Origin: Phallusia fumigata
Taxonomy: Eukaryota > Chordata > Ascidiacea > Phlebobranchia > Ascidiidae
Reading direction: 5' to 3'
NCBI GenBank assembly: GCA_008931825.1
Contig: QXVZ01030603.1
Span: forward strand, 1-32,404
DNA length: 32,404 bases
Part shown: positions 21,934 through 31,968 of the stretch, in pieces
How the letters are laid out: the number at the start of each line of letters is the position of its first letter
How positions within the stretch are numbered: the stretch's first letter is position 1
Notes under the pieces: generated by a model
What the model saw: the letters and a program-made list of their open reading frames with translations, nothing else
What the model was told of the DNA's origin: nothing
The model's database searches: none
Position numbers and translations under genes: made by a program

Positions 21934-24900
21934 TCACTCCCACGGCGGCGGACTGTATCGCGTCGGTTCACGGTTCATTGGAGACGAGTAACGTGACTTT
22001 TTGGTGTCGGATTCGGGACTTCTTCTACGGGAGGAGCTCTTCTTGTGCCGATGGTGTGATGAGGAGGAGCTTCTGTGTCCTAACCTGCTTCGAAGATCGG
22101 TGGGGAGTTTGTCAAGGACATCTTCTCTGTGAGAGGATCTATGACAGAAAAAAGTTTCGGTTGCTTTTGTACAGATTTAGTATACAGCCTTGCCTCTGAA
22201 GCACAACCACCCTTACAACTGAATTTAGTGCAATATTTACAAAAAGTGCTGTCACTTATTGCCCTACAAATTTTTTCACAAAATACCAAGCGCTGTAAGT
22301 TGGCCAAATAGAATGGTCTTGTTGGCAGTGTGTTGCATCATGTCTCTTGTTTATGTTACCCAAAGGTTTTGCATTTTTATGAAATTTATGATAATAGTTT
22401 TTGTGAAAATATCTGTAATAATCGGCAATTCTATACTCAGCAAGGTCTTACAACAAACCTTTCATGGTGGTCGTATCGTCGCTTGCCAAGCCTTGACCTT
22501 ACATTGCTGTTGTTTGTTGTAACTGTCAACCCTCCATGGCCACTGCGAGACATAGACCTGGGAAAAGGTATTGCATTTCGTTACATGAAAACCTGAACAC
22601 CCTTTGGTTTTATTTCTTTACATCAATTACTAGGGAGTACTTGTTGCCAAGCAACGAAATATTTTTTGGTCGTTGCTCAACCAAAATCTGCTAAACATGG
22701 TACAGATCATTCAAACCAAGTCTTATTAACATAAGGTGCCCAGCCAAACATAACTTTTGCAAATTTGACCCATTTTCTATCTATAATATATTAAAATCAA
22801 GGTGCCCTGAAAATCTCCAAGGTAAAAATTATTCTCGGTTAGACAGGCAGCCATTAAAACTACAAACAAAATTACAAAAAAATAACGCTTGCACATCTTA
22901 ACAAAAAAAATTGCCACCCTCAAATTTTTTTTCTGCCTACACCAGAGTCAAAACATACATCATTTGGTTCAACGGAGCAGACAGCAGTAAAGAATGAAGG
23001 TCAATGATGACTATGGTGCACTCGCAAACGATTCGGATCGTCAGTAATAAGACACAATGCAACTTTAAGTACCTTGCTGAGTGCAGTTTTTTAGATACTT
23101 GATCAGCTACCATTGTTCCAAATCCATCCTCATTATCTTCATCAGATAAACCAACAGGGATCGCCCCATCAAGGTCTTTAGCTAGGGATTAAAGCGGAAT
23201 AATTTACTTTGTATAAGTTGTACAAGTTTTTATAATTCCAGCAATGGTTGTAGATACACAACTGGAAACAGACTCAACCAAACTTATTCACTTTGACAGT
23301 CAATAAATGCACAGCAATACTTTCTGGCTAATAAGATTTATTACAAATAGTTAAATTTACAGTCTAAGAAGTTGAGATAAAAATTTTTCAAATACCAGAA
23401 GATTTCATTAAACTTTCATCATCCTTTTCACTTTCAGTTTTTTCAACTTTCGATTTAGTTTTCTTATCACTGATATCTTCATCTGTGTCACTGGTATTAT
23501 CATTATCATCTCTCTTTCGTCCTCTAGTGTACCAGGAACCAACTTTCATTCCTTTTAATTCACTCATGGCGTTTCGCATTTGATATCTAGAAATGTATTG
23601 TTACGTGCAGCAAATAACAAAACTTAATTTAATTTGTTCAAAAAGAGAACAGAAAGTTAGTAGGTCATATTTGCCATTTCAGGCCCGGCCTAAGCCTTGT
23701 TTGCTTTCAGATGATTTTTTTGTAGAACAAAGCAAAATGTCCCAAATACATTAGTTGGAAAGGTTTTTTTAAAGCTTGCAGTTTTAAATTGGGGGTTAAA
23801 TTGTTTTACTTGCACACACAGTTTTAAATATTCCAGTAAGTTTTGTTACTTGAGCATAATGTTCACTCAAATACACCATGCTGTTTATTTATCATCCTTA
23901 ATCTATTTTTGTTTCACAAATATGGTTGTCAAATGTTTTAAGGCAAATTCACCTTTTGCGATATGAGCCAGTAAACAGACCCTTAGCACCTCCATAATGC
24001 GGGTTTCCATATTCCACATAATACTTGCTCCTCTTTGCTGCACCTAACACCTTTCTGTCACTGACCACAGCAAACCTCACTTTGAGATACTGTTGGTGGC
24101 CATCCTTTGCAAATGGTTCTTTACAGTCAAGCAAGGGGTTCACTGAGGTATCGGCAGATGGTGGTGTATCGCCTCCTTCAGATTCCTGGAAAATAAACAA
24201 ACCCCTCAAGTAGAGATATAAAAAGGCTTGTTTACAGCTAAAATTGAAACTGCCAGACTTTTGTTCAAAACATATGTCCGAGAGAGCTTGTAAACAGTAA
24301 ATACATTTTAATGCAAACATTTTAACAATCATTGTCATTATCTCCCATGCAAAACCAGAGATTGTGGAAACACTTGCATTAAAAGGTATTCCCTATTGCC
24401 ACAAATATCAAGTAAACTACTGTGTTATATTGCACAACTATACACCTTATAACGAGCGTTTATTCAAAACTTATCACGCCATACGGTTGAACTGTAGTAA
24501 CCTTATGTTGGTATGCTTTGAGCGTGACCTAAAAACAGGATCATTCTATTTTGGAAAGTGTGGATTAAACATCGTTACAGTTCTTGCTGTGCCAGAAGTT
24601 GATTGTTGATGCAAAATAACACGGTTGGGGTATCTGTCCTGACTAGTTTGCGACACCTATATTAGAGCTTTATGTGTGTTGTGGTTTTGCGGTGTTCACA
24701 AATTTTTGGAATAAAAAACAGCACTTATTGGTAGCACTGTTCAAATTTTTGTTGCACAAGCCACACCACATGTTACTAAGGTTTACTTATTTTACTAGTG
24801 TTTTTACACACATTTTGTTGGGAATATATTGACTTACTTTGGGCGGTTTTTCCTCTTCGGCAAGGTCATTATCTATATCCATGTCTAAGTCTACGATACA

Positions 24901-26418
24901 ACACAGAGTTTCAACTTTCAAAAAATTCTAACTCAGGTTTATTTTATACAAGTTCAAAAACCAACCTAATTCATCACTTATCTCTGTCACAGGGGCATCA
25001 GCTTAAAACAAAAATATGTATGTAACTTTTGATAGATTCGACAAATGAGAAAAATGTTGCTGAATTTTATTTTACAAACCTGGTTTTTGCTCTGTAGCTT
25101 TTTCCTCTGTCACTTTTTGTTTAGCAACTTTCTCTAGAGTTAGAGCTGGAATTTTGTCATCATTCCAAATAACATTACATGATGTGTCGTTAATCCATTC
25201 TATATGGGTGGGATCCATGTTACCAAAATATCTGCAAAGTAACCCCAAAACTGTGGCAACCAGTATCTAGTATCAGTTGGCAGTCACATGCAGCCTTTAA
25301 ATACACAAACAAAAGCTACATTAGCATCAAAACGTAAATTGTTGGTTTTATGTTTTGTTTAATTTAACTTACGCAAAAATCTCATCAGTGCTCATGTTGT
25401 CAACACCTTGTAGGTGCAGTGCATTTTCTCTTATTCTGTTGTCTTGATCATTTTCTGAGAAAACATTTAAAAGAAATTTTTAGGCTAATACTGTTTATTA
25501 ACACAAGATTTTTAAGAATATAATGAATGTTTACTACAGAACCATGTCAGGGTATAAGGCATGTATGTTTGGTAGATACTGAGAAAAAGGCTTTGTCCTA
25601 ATTGGTTTATTCACAAAATGTTGTGATTTACCTGTTAAACTTGCATTGTAAGTTTTAACTCTTTCCAATGCTTCTTCAGCGCTCTGTAAGTATTTTGCAT
25701 TGTCATTATCTTCTTCTTTTGTATCCGGTTTAACAAGAGGTGAAGCAAATCGTTTTGCTCGCTCCTCACGCTTCTTCTTTGCTTCCTCAAATGACAAGCC
25801 CAATCCGGCTAGTCGTTTGTTTTCATATAACTTCTGCAAAAAAATGGTACAGAGAATATTGTAACTGTTTTCCTTTTACTCACAATCGAAGAAAATCTAA
25901 ATTTTAGTGATAAATGTTACAAAATCCAGTCTGGCACATGTGTTTGTTATATTTTATCCTTGGTATGCAGAACAACACTTGAAAATGTTGTGCTTACAAT
26001 GAATCCACTTTTAAACCAGCCTCATTGCAGTTCTATTAGATCATTGTTTCATTTCTTTCTTACAATTTTTTAAAGTTGGCACTTAAAATCTGTCCATCAG
26101 GTTCTACTGGTTTGAGCAATGTCATTACTACAACTTACACTTGAAGTAATTAAGAGTCTTTGTGGTTAAATGTGTTTTGCAAACAATGTTTTGTGCTTAC
26201 AATAATTTTCTAACCTTCCTCGGAAACATATCAAGTTTAAGTTTAACTTCTGCTTTTGATTTTTCCTGCGCAGAATCCTCTGTGGTTTGGTCATCATCCT
26301 TGTCTTCCAGCTCATCAGTGATGATCTTTTCATCCTCATCTTTTTCAACAGAAATTGTAAGATTTGGCAGCAGAGAATTCGCTGCAGCGACCTCCACAAC
26401 CTCCACTTCTACTGCCAT
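21934..26418 (-). CDS. NCBP3: Nuclear cap-binding protein subunit 3, eleven exons
   Basis: Exons in reading order: 26215-26418, 25632-25833, 25373-25454, 25080-25231, 24966-25001, 24838-24890, 23953-24185, 23396-23586, 23073-23181, 22459-22557, 21934-22126. Every border has GT..AG and every phase matches, giving 517 residues (human about 620). NCBP3 binds the mRNA cap with NCBP1 in an alternative nuclear cap-binding complex used in mRNA export. Seen here: an acidic N terminus; YENKRL and KKREERAKRF (about 70-97); an RRM-like core with ALHLQGVDNMSTDEIFAYF and IEWINDTSCNVIW (about 146-185); the family signature LGAAKRSKYYVEYGNPHYGG (290-309); an acidic-basic stretch; two SRLG motifs (441-445, 466-470); and a Ser/Arg-rich tail ending SPPPWE. 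The start is the ATG at 26418 in context GACCATGG. The human WLDD motif reads WIND here. Identity is strong, from remembered human sequence. Confidence 0.93.
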
Positions 26419-27429
26419 GGTCAACGTTACAATTCCGATTTGAAATATTAATCACAATTTCCAAATCCAATGTTGACAAATTACATTAGGTTGGCAACAA
26501 ATTAGTTATAGAGGTAGATGTGGAATACATAGGTTTACAACTAACAAAAGAATATCTGGAATAAATGTATTCATTTTTGTTTAATTTAAAATATTACAAA
26601 CTAAAACAGAAAATAACATTTATTGTGAGGCTTTGCCAAAAAACAAGTTTAATACGCATGAATAAACAACCTGATGATCCATAAAAACGAAATTTTTGTT
26701 TTTTATGGGTTGGGAAGTTTTTATTAATTTAACCATGCTGATTTTTACAAAATTATATTGCGCACTACAATATTAAACTTTTAGTTAAAATTCAAATTTT
26801 TAGGTAATTTGTTTTCATGATTTCACAAATTTTCCCCAAAGGATGGCAGTACGGTGCAGTACGTGTTGGGTTGTGCGTGCACAAATCTCGTGACGAAGGA
26901 CGTACTTTATCACCGTATCGTAGCTTTTGACGATTTTCGCTGCGTACCTTACCGTACTGTTTGCAAAATAAATTGCTCACTATAAAATCAGTTTTTTTTC
27001 AAATCCAAACGACATAACAGACAAGCAGCAAAATTACATTGAGGTTTGTGTAACCGGAAAAGTCGTTTCTGATCAGCATCGATTTCAACAATGGAGATTA
27101 AGTAACTCATTTGTCATTTGCATTGGTTCCGGAATTAAGCACCTGCCAATATTGAAAAGCGCCAAAACCATTCCGTCACAATTAGGTTGTTTTGCTGGCA
27201 GCATCAACATGTCGTGTTTTAGTTGGCCTAGTTGTTGGCTGTATATTGAATGAGTTGCTATATTTGTCCGTCGCGTATTGCTTCGGATTACACTTGCAAT
27301 TATATTCAGTTGCGTTTGCCAACTCGGCAAAATAAGCACAACTACTAAGCAGAAAATGTATAAAAGATTATAACACAGTGTCTGCCAATGTGGAGGATTG
27401 ATGTTGTCAGTAAAAAACGATCATCGATA
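26419..27429. other. NCBP3 promoter side; no supported gene
   Basis: AT-rich DNA upstream of NCBP3, containing the small inverted-repeat element at 26847-26959. A minus-strand frame at 27085-27339 (84 codons) has no motif or neighbouring exon, and I leave it as chance. Confidence 0.4.
26847..26959. mobile_element. 113-bp element with 17-bp terminal inverted repeats
   Basis: The left end CAGTACGGTGCAGTACG matches the complement of the right end, CAGTACGGTAAGGTACG, at 14 of 17 positions. The interior is short, GC-richer than its surroundings and non-coding. The CAG start resembles hAT termini, but no target-site duplication is visible, so the superfamily is open. Confidence 0.6.
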
Positions 27430-27858
27430 ATGAGAAAAGGAAAAACGTTGTCTTCAACGTAAGTTTTTGGCGTCGATTTGACATTGTGTTGAGATTTTCA
27501 GTTGTTACGACACGGGACAACCATGTAAGGAGAATGCACGTTGAGTTGAGTTCAGTTGAAAGAAATCATTATGACACAATAGCACTAAAGTAATAGGCAA
27601 GCAAAAAATGGCTGCGTAACGCTATAGAGGGCAAAAAGTAAAGGGCACAGTTGGTGGATCAAGGTTGAACAGGCGGCAGAACTTTCAGCCAGGATAAAAT
27701 TCGCAAAACGTTCAGATGATGTTCACGTTTTGGTGTCTGCGAAACAATGTGTTTTACAACCGGTAGTGGACGTGGAACTTGATCGATGTTTGTCAAACGC
27801 CAAGACTAACATCCTTTACGCCGTACGTGAGCTGTCGCAACGTTTGTCTGCCACATAA
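27430..27858 (+). CDS. Possible two-exon small protein gene (78 residues)
   Basis: Exon 1 (27430-27458) reads MRKGKTLSS plus two bases and ends at a strong donor AAC|GTAAGTTT. Exon 2 (27651-27858) follows an AG at 27650, completes the split codon in phase, and stays open to a TAA. The joined 78-residue frame is rich in Lys, Arg, Glu and Asp alternating with hydrophobic residues, with a helical-looking end (NILYAVRELSQRLSAT). The exon-2 frame is open for 76 codons from 27628 with no ATG, so it must be spliced if real. Against it: the acceptor has a purine-rich rather than pyrimidine tract, and I recognise no family. Chance cannot be excluded. Confidence 0.25.
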
Positions 27859-27919
27859 CTGCCCGATCTCAATTATGCTTCTGAAATTAGCATTTGCATA
27901 CAAAGAGGTTGTCTTTAAA

Positions 27920-28525
27920 CTTACTCTTAACTAAGCAGTAGCAAAAACTTGTATTCGATGAGTGCATACAAGCCAGTAGTTGTGTGTAAAACTGTTTCGT
28001 CGTTTCAAAAACGCTGATGTCATCATCAGGAATTACTCAGAACAGCGCGGTGCAAAGTTATTAGTCGCAGTAACAGAAAAAAATGGCGTAACAACTGTTA
28101 AAACGTTATTGATAAAAGTGTTTGACGAACAAGTAGAGGTTGTATCTTTTCGTTGGGATTTTTTAAAACCGTGATTTAAGTACCTAAAATTAGGTATGGT
28201 TCACTGACAGTCAAATATACATAAAATTTTGCATTTAAATCAGGGGTCTCAAACACGCGGCCCGCGGGCCACATGCGACCCGCCACGTTTTTTGTGCGGC
28301 CCGCGAAGCATTTTGAAAGTTCAAGTAATTTGTTTCACTTAGGGCCGATTAAAGTGCCTCGCCAGCGAGTCAAGGGGGTACATTTATTCCAAAGTACAAA
28401 TAGCTAGAAATAGATGCAACCAACTATTGCGATTGTTACGTCACTGAAGTGCCATTGTTCCTTGTAAATAGGTCTTTAAAGATGGCGGCTGCACAGCTGA
28501 TTCTTTCACTTTGCTATATTTCTCG
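27920..28525. repeat. Direct duplication 3, left copy
   Basis: Matches 28527-29123 along its whole length, with roughly twenty substitutions and a few small indels, and ends exactly at the N at 28526. It holds a hAT-like end (28241) and an AAGATGGCGGC start-site motif (28479-28489). Its short open frame at 27980-28174 is broken in the other copy. Confidence 0.95.
28241..28312. mobile_element. Solo hAT-like end (left duplication copy)
   Basis: CAGGGGTCTCAAACACGCGG followed by CCCGCGGGCC and further GCGGCCCGC repeats is the typical start of a family of hAT non-autonomous elements. No matching right terminus or target duplication is visible, so only one end remains. Confidence 0.55.
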
Positions 28526-28838
28526 NCTTACTCTTAACTAAGCAGTAGCAAAAACTTGTATTCGATGAATGCATACAAGCCAGTACTTGTGTGTAAAACT
28601 GTTTCGTCGTTTCAAAAACGCTGATGTCATCATCAGGAATTACTCAGAACAGCGGTGCAAAGTTACTAGTCCCAGTAAAAGAAAAAAATGGCGTAACAAC
28701 TGTTAATTGATAAAAGTGTTTGACGAACAAGTATTGGTTGTATCTTTTCGTTGGGATTTTTTAAAACCGTGATTTAAGTACCTAAAATTAGGTATTGTTC
28801 ACTGACAGTCAAATATACATAAAATTTTGAATTTAAAT

Positions 28839-28910
28839 CAGGGGTCTCAAACACGCGGCCCGCGGGCCACATGCGGCCCGCCACGTTTTTTGTGCGGCCC
28901 GCGAAGCATT
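28839..28910. mobile_element. Solo hAT-like end (right duplication copy)
   Basis: Second copy of the element end at 28241, carried by the duplication rather than by a separate insertion: the flanking bases are the same in both copies. Confidence 0.55.
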
Positions 28911-29077
28911 TTGAAAGTTCAAGTAATTTGTTTCACTTAGGGCCGATTAAAGTGCCTTGCCACCGAGTCAACATGATACATTTATTCCAAAGTACAAATA
29001 GCTAGAAATAGATGCAACCAACTTATTGCGATTGTTACGTCACTGAAGTGCCATTGTTCCTTGTAAATAGGTCTTTA

Positions 29078-29088
29078 AAGATGGCGGC
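29078..29088 (+). promoter_or_regulatory. TISU/YY1-like start-site element AAGATGGCGGC
   Basis: The sequence matches the TISU consensus SAASATGGCGGC at all but the first position. TISU marks promoters whose ATG lies very near the transcription start, and it also binds YY1. A CRE-like TTACGTCA lies about 45 bases upstream. The same motif is present in the left duplication copy (28479-28489). Confidence 0.4.
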
Positions 29089-29155
29089 TGCACAGCTGAT
29101 TCTTTCACTTTGCTATATTTCTCTTTTTTGGTCTATCGGTATTAAAGAAGCGTGA
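29081..29155 (+). CDS. Possible first exon with signal-peptide-like start
   Basis: The ATG inside the TISU-like element opens 24 codons, MAAAQLILSLCYISLFW then SIGIKEA and a stop. The long hydrophobic run after a small N terminus looks like a signal peptide or membrane anchor. A possible donor (ATCG|GTATTA at about 29138) falls before the stop, so it could be the first exon of a spliced plus-strand gene. No second exon is securely tied to it. In the left duplication copy the frame is cut by the N. Confidence 0.25.
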   Translation: MAAAQLILSLCYISLFWSIGIKEA

Positions 29156-31418
29156 TAGGAATTGATAGCTGTATCCAGAAAAATTGGAACGTCGTGCAAA
29201 TAACCTAAGCGCAGTAATATGCTGGTGAAAGAGCAAGCGAAGTGCTTGACATTTGCAAAATTACTGCAACAAAATTTCCCATAACATGACCCTTGAGATA
29301 CTTAAAAAGCCTGAAGCATAAAAGATGCGTAATGGAAACAATATAAACAAGAAACCCACTAAATTTAACTCAAATAAAAGTGTTCTGACGTGAAGCAAAA
29401 TTCTGGCTTTAAATCCGTCCACTGAACTACGTTTACTATAAAAAGCAGTTTAATAAAAAAATAATTATAATCGCTACCAAAGCAAATAAGGAAATGAATT
29501 TTACTCTGTTAACTACTGACCAATCCGGGTTTGTGGGTTTTCCTTTTCAACGTTCAATTTTCAAGTAAACTTCTGGCTACAAAATGGTAATTCTTATGTA
29601 AATGTAACCGAAAACTTTTTGTTTCAAAATCGTTTAGACTGGTGGTAAAATTTCTGAACTGAGACTCCATAAAGGCATATTATAGTGATAAGGTCCTTTA
29701 CAAAATCGAGCCGGAATTCGTTAGGAAAGAAATCTATGTGAGAAAAATTTTAATAGTAATGCTGTCCTAAGATTAAAATATTAATTGAAAGTGTGTTTTC
29801 GAGACGTGATAAAATAATATTCAAGTTTTTATGTCCTTTATTGTAGCTTAACAGAGTTTGCAACCCTATCTTCATCCGTGGTCGACGCGTTTATCACACG
29901 AATTTCAACATTAATTGTTTCCTGTACAAACTTGCCCATTTTTATACTGTTGCGTAGAATTACTTTTCCAGAACTGTACATGAGACCGGTAAAGAGCAGT
30001 GCAAAAGAGAGATAGGCTTATTTGTTTTTAATCAGAACTGGACTTCCTGGTCTACAGACGAGTCTTCAATCGGGGCTGTCACAACGAATGACGTAGCAAA
30101 TTGAATTAGATCGAGAATCGCACATTCAACGTTCTTATTAATAATACATTAGAGTGAATATTTTTTTGTCAATTATTCTTGTTTTTCTTTGTTTTGAACA
30201 GTTGCGTTTAGCACGAGCGACTAATATAATAGCAAAAATAAATAACTGGTTGCATTTTTCACCACTATGACGTTGCGGGAACGTTTTTTAAAACTTGTTT
30301 TTTATAGTAGTACGATTATAGATAGGTCCAACGTACCGTTTATAAATTACCTGGCAGGTTTGAAATACTTGTGTGTTGCAAAAGTGCCAAGATAAAGCGC
30401 TTCAAGTTTCTGTATAGGGTTGTGTTAGCTTTCCTGCAATTAGTGTCCACCGCAGCATTAAAATTTAAAACGACACAGCGTCACATGTTGAATTTTTACG
30501 ACAGTACGTCCCGCGGTGGTGGTATTTTGCCAATGCAATATGCTAAACGCGTTAATACGTCGTCATTTTGTGATTTTTATTGATATTGGACGCATGTGTT
30601 TCGAAGACTGTTGTTTGGTATATCTTATTCGTGTGCGAATTATTCATTCGGTACAAATTTTGTTTTACTTTCATAGAATTATGGCTTCTGAACGTGATCT
30701 AATTGTTTTCGTTTTGCTTTTTCACTGTCTAACGCTGGTTTGTTCCCACCTTATGGTCAAGAAAGAGTCGTCAAAATTTGTTAAAATTTTTACACATAGT
30801 AAATGGGTATTTAAAGTTGAACACTGACAACGTTTTTTTCCCAGTTCACACATCGAATGACCCAGGGTCCCCGTGAAATTTGAAACCTGCTACACTTTAT
30901 ACCTTTTACCGTTGTACAGCCTTTAGCCTTCAGACCCAAGATTTTATTACATCTAATCTAGGAAGATTGACACGGTCAATAAAGCTTGTGGTCAAATTTT
31001 AAAGAACTTGCTGTGTGGTTTGTAAGCACTTGGTCGACACCAATGGTGACGATAGAAAGCACACGCAAATAACTGAAAGATGTGAAAAGACACTTATTGT
31101 TAGAAATCAAGACCCATCGAATTAGTGTCACTCCCTAAGCTGCTACTAATCCATTTGACCAATATCTGCGCTGCGTATGAAAGGCTTCCAACTCCAGGAC
31201 GTTTCCCCATGGGACCTGGCACATGTCACGACCTGTGTCACGCAGAATCATTTTTCCTTGCCAGAAAAACGCCTCGTTTTTCTATTAAGTGACGTTGCGC
31301 AAGAATAACAAACCACCCATTGATTGCTGAAAAAATAATTTGCTGAACTTTGCTCAGCGATTCGCGTGACTGGCACGCGACCATTCGAAGCGCAAGGATT
31401 TTAGAACATCAAGCTTTG

Positions 31419-31445
31419 TGACGTCACACACGGCAAGTGTGACGT
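31419..31445. promoter_or_regulatory. CRE site inside a perfect inverted repeat
   Basis: TGACGTCA (31419-31426) is a perfect CREB/ATF palindrome. Overlapping it, ACGTCACAC (31421-31429) and GTGTGACGT (31437-31445) form a perfect 9-bp inverted repeat with a 7-base spacer, giving a second TGACGT half-site pair. It could be a promoter element of a plus-strand gene to the right. Confidence 0.35.
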
Positions 31446-31614
31446 TTGTAGGAGATAAGGTCCATCGGGGTGTTAGGTTGCAGGCCAGAGGTGGTTCCTG
31501 GTGAAGGGAGCGCATCTCTTGGGTATAGGATCGCCTTTGTGATCGTAATCACTTGAATATTATTGGACTTAGTCGTGAAGTTTGTGTTTGAACGGGAAGA
31601 CAGAGAGTTGAGCG

Positions 31615-31641
31615 ATATATATATGTGTATGTGCGCATGTG
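31615..31641. repeat. TA/TG microsatellite
   Basis: Short run of alternating ATATATATAT followed by GTGTATGTGCGCATGTG; purine-pyrimidine alternation throughout. Confidence 0.6.
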
Positions 31642-31968
31642 ATGGCTTATCATTTGCTGTTTCAGGCAATGTTTTAGTGAGTAGCTGTATGCCAGCACAT
31701 TGACATGTCTTTTTTCAGAATGAAAGTTGTTTATGTAACAATGGTACAGTTGATTTAAAATGCTAACGTTTTGAATAATGACAATACTTTAAACAACTGC
31801 AGTGACCATTATTGTAATGAACTGTCATAATCTATCTTTTAATTGACTGAAACCACAGGAAAAATAGATACGTTTAAATTTTAGTTGTACTTTTAAACCT
31901 TTCATTCAAGTAAATTTATAAGACAACAAGTTATAGAATTTCATCAAATCATTCGTAATCGTTTTCAG

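Larger units (their letters stand above)
28527..29123. repeat. Direct duplication 3, right copy
   Basis: The partner of 27920-28525, beginning on the base after the N at 28526. Here the sequence continues past the duplication end into the rest of the short frame that starts at 29081, so this copy joins the genuine right flank. Confidence 0.95.
29156..31968. other. Intergenic or intronic; no supported gene
   Basis: AT-rich DNA without a recognised protein. A minus-strand frame of 47 codons (29838-29981, from MYSSGK to VKLQ) is the most protein-like short frame but has no support. If a plus-strand gene starts near 29081 and leaves the window on the right, this would be its intron space. A CRE inverted repeat and a TA/TG microsatellite lie near the right end and are listed separately. 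Confidence 0.35.

Noticed and set aside
24364-24609. 81-codon plus-strand frame in an NCBP3 intron
   Set aside because: Lies wholly within a well-defined intron and shows no family resemblance.
27085-27339. 84-codon minus-strand frame upstream of NCBP3
   Set aside because: No splice partner or motif found; length is within what chance gives.
27980-28174. 64-codon plus-strand frame inside duplication 3
   Set aside because: The second copy has small deletions that shift the frame and introduce a stop in the middle, so it is not under coding constraint.
31424-31669. 81-codon minus-strand frame
   Set aside because: Its N-terminal part is translated microsatellite, and the rest has no family likeness.
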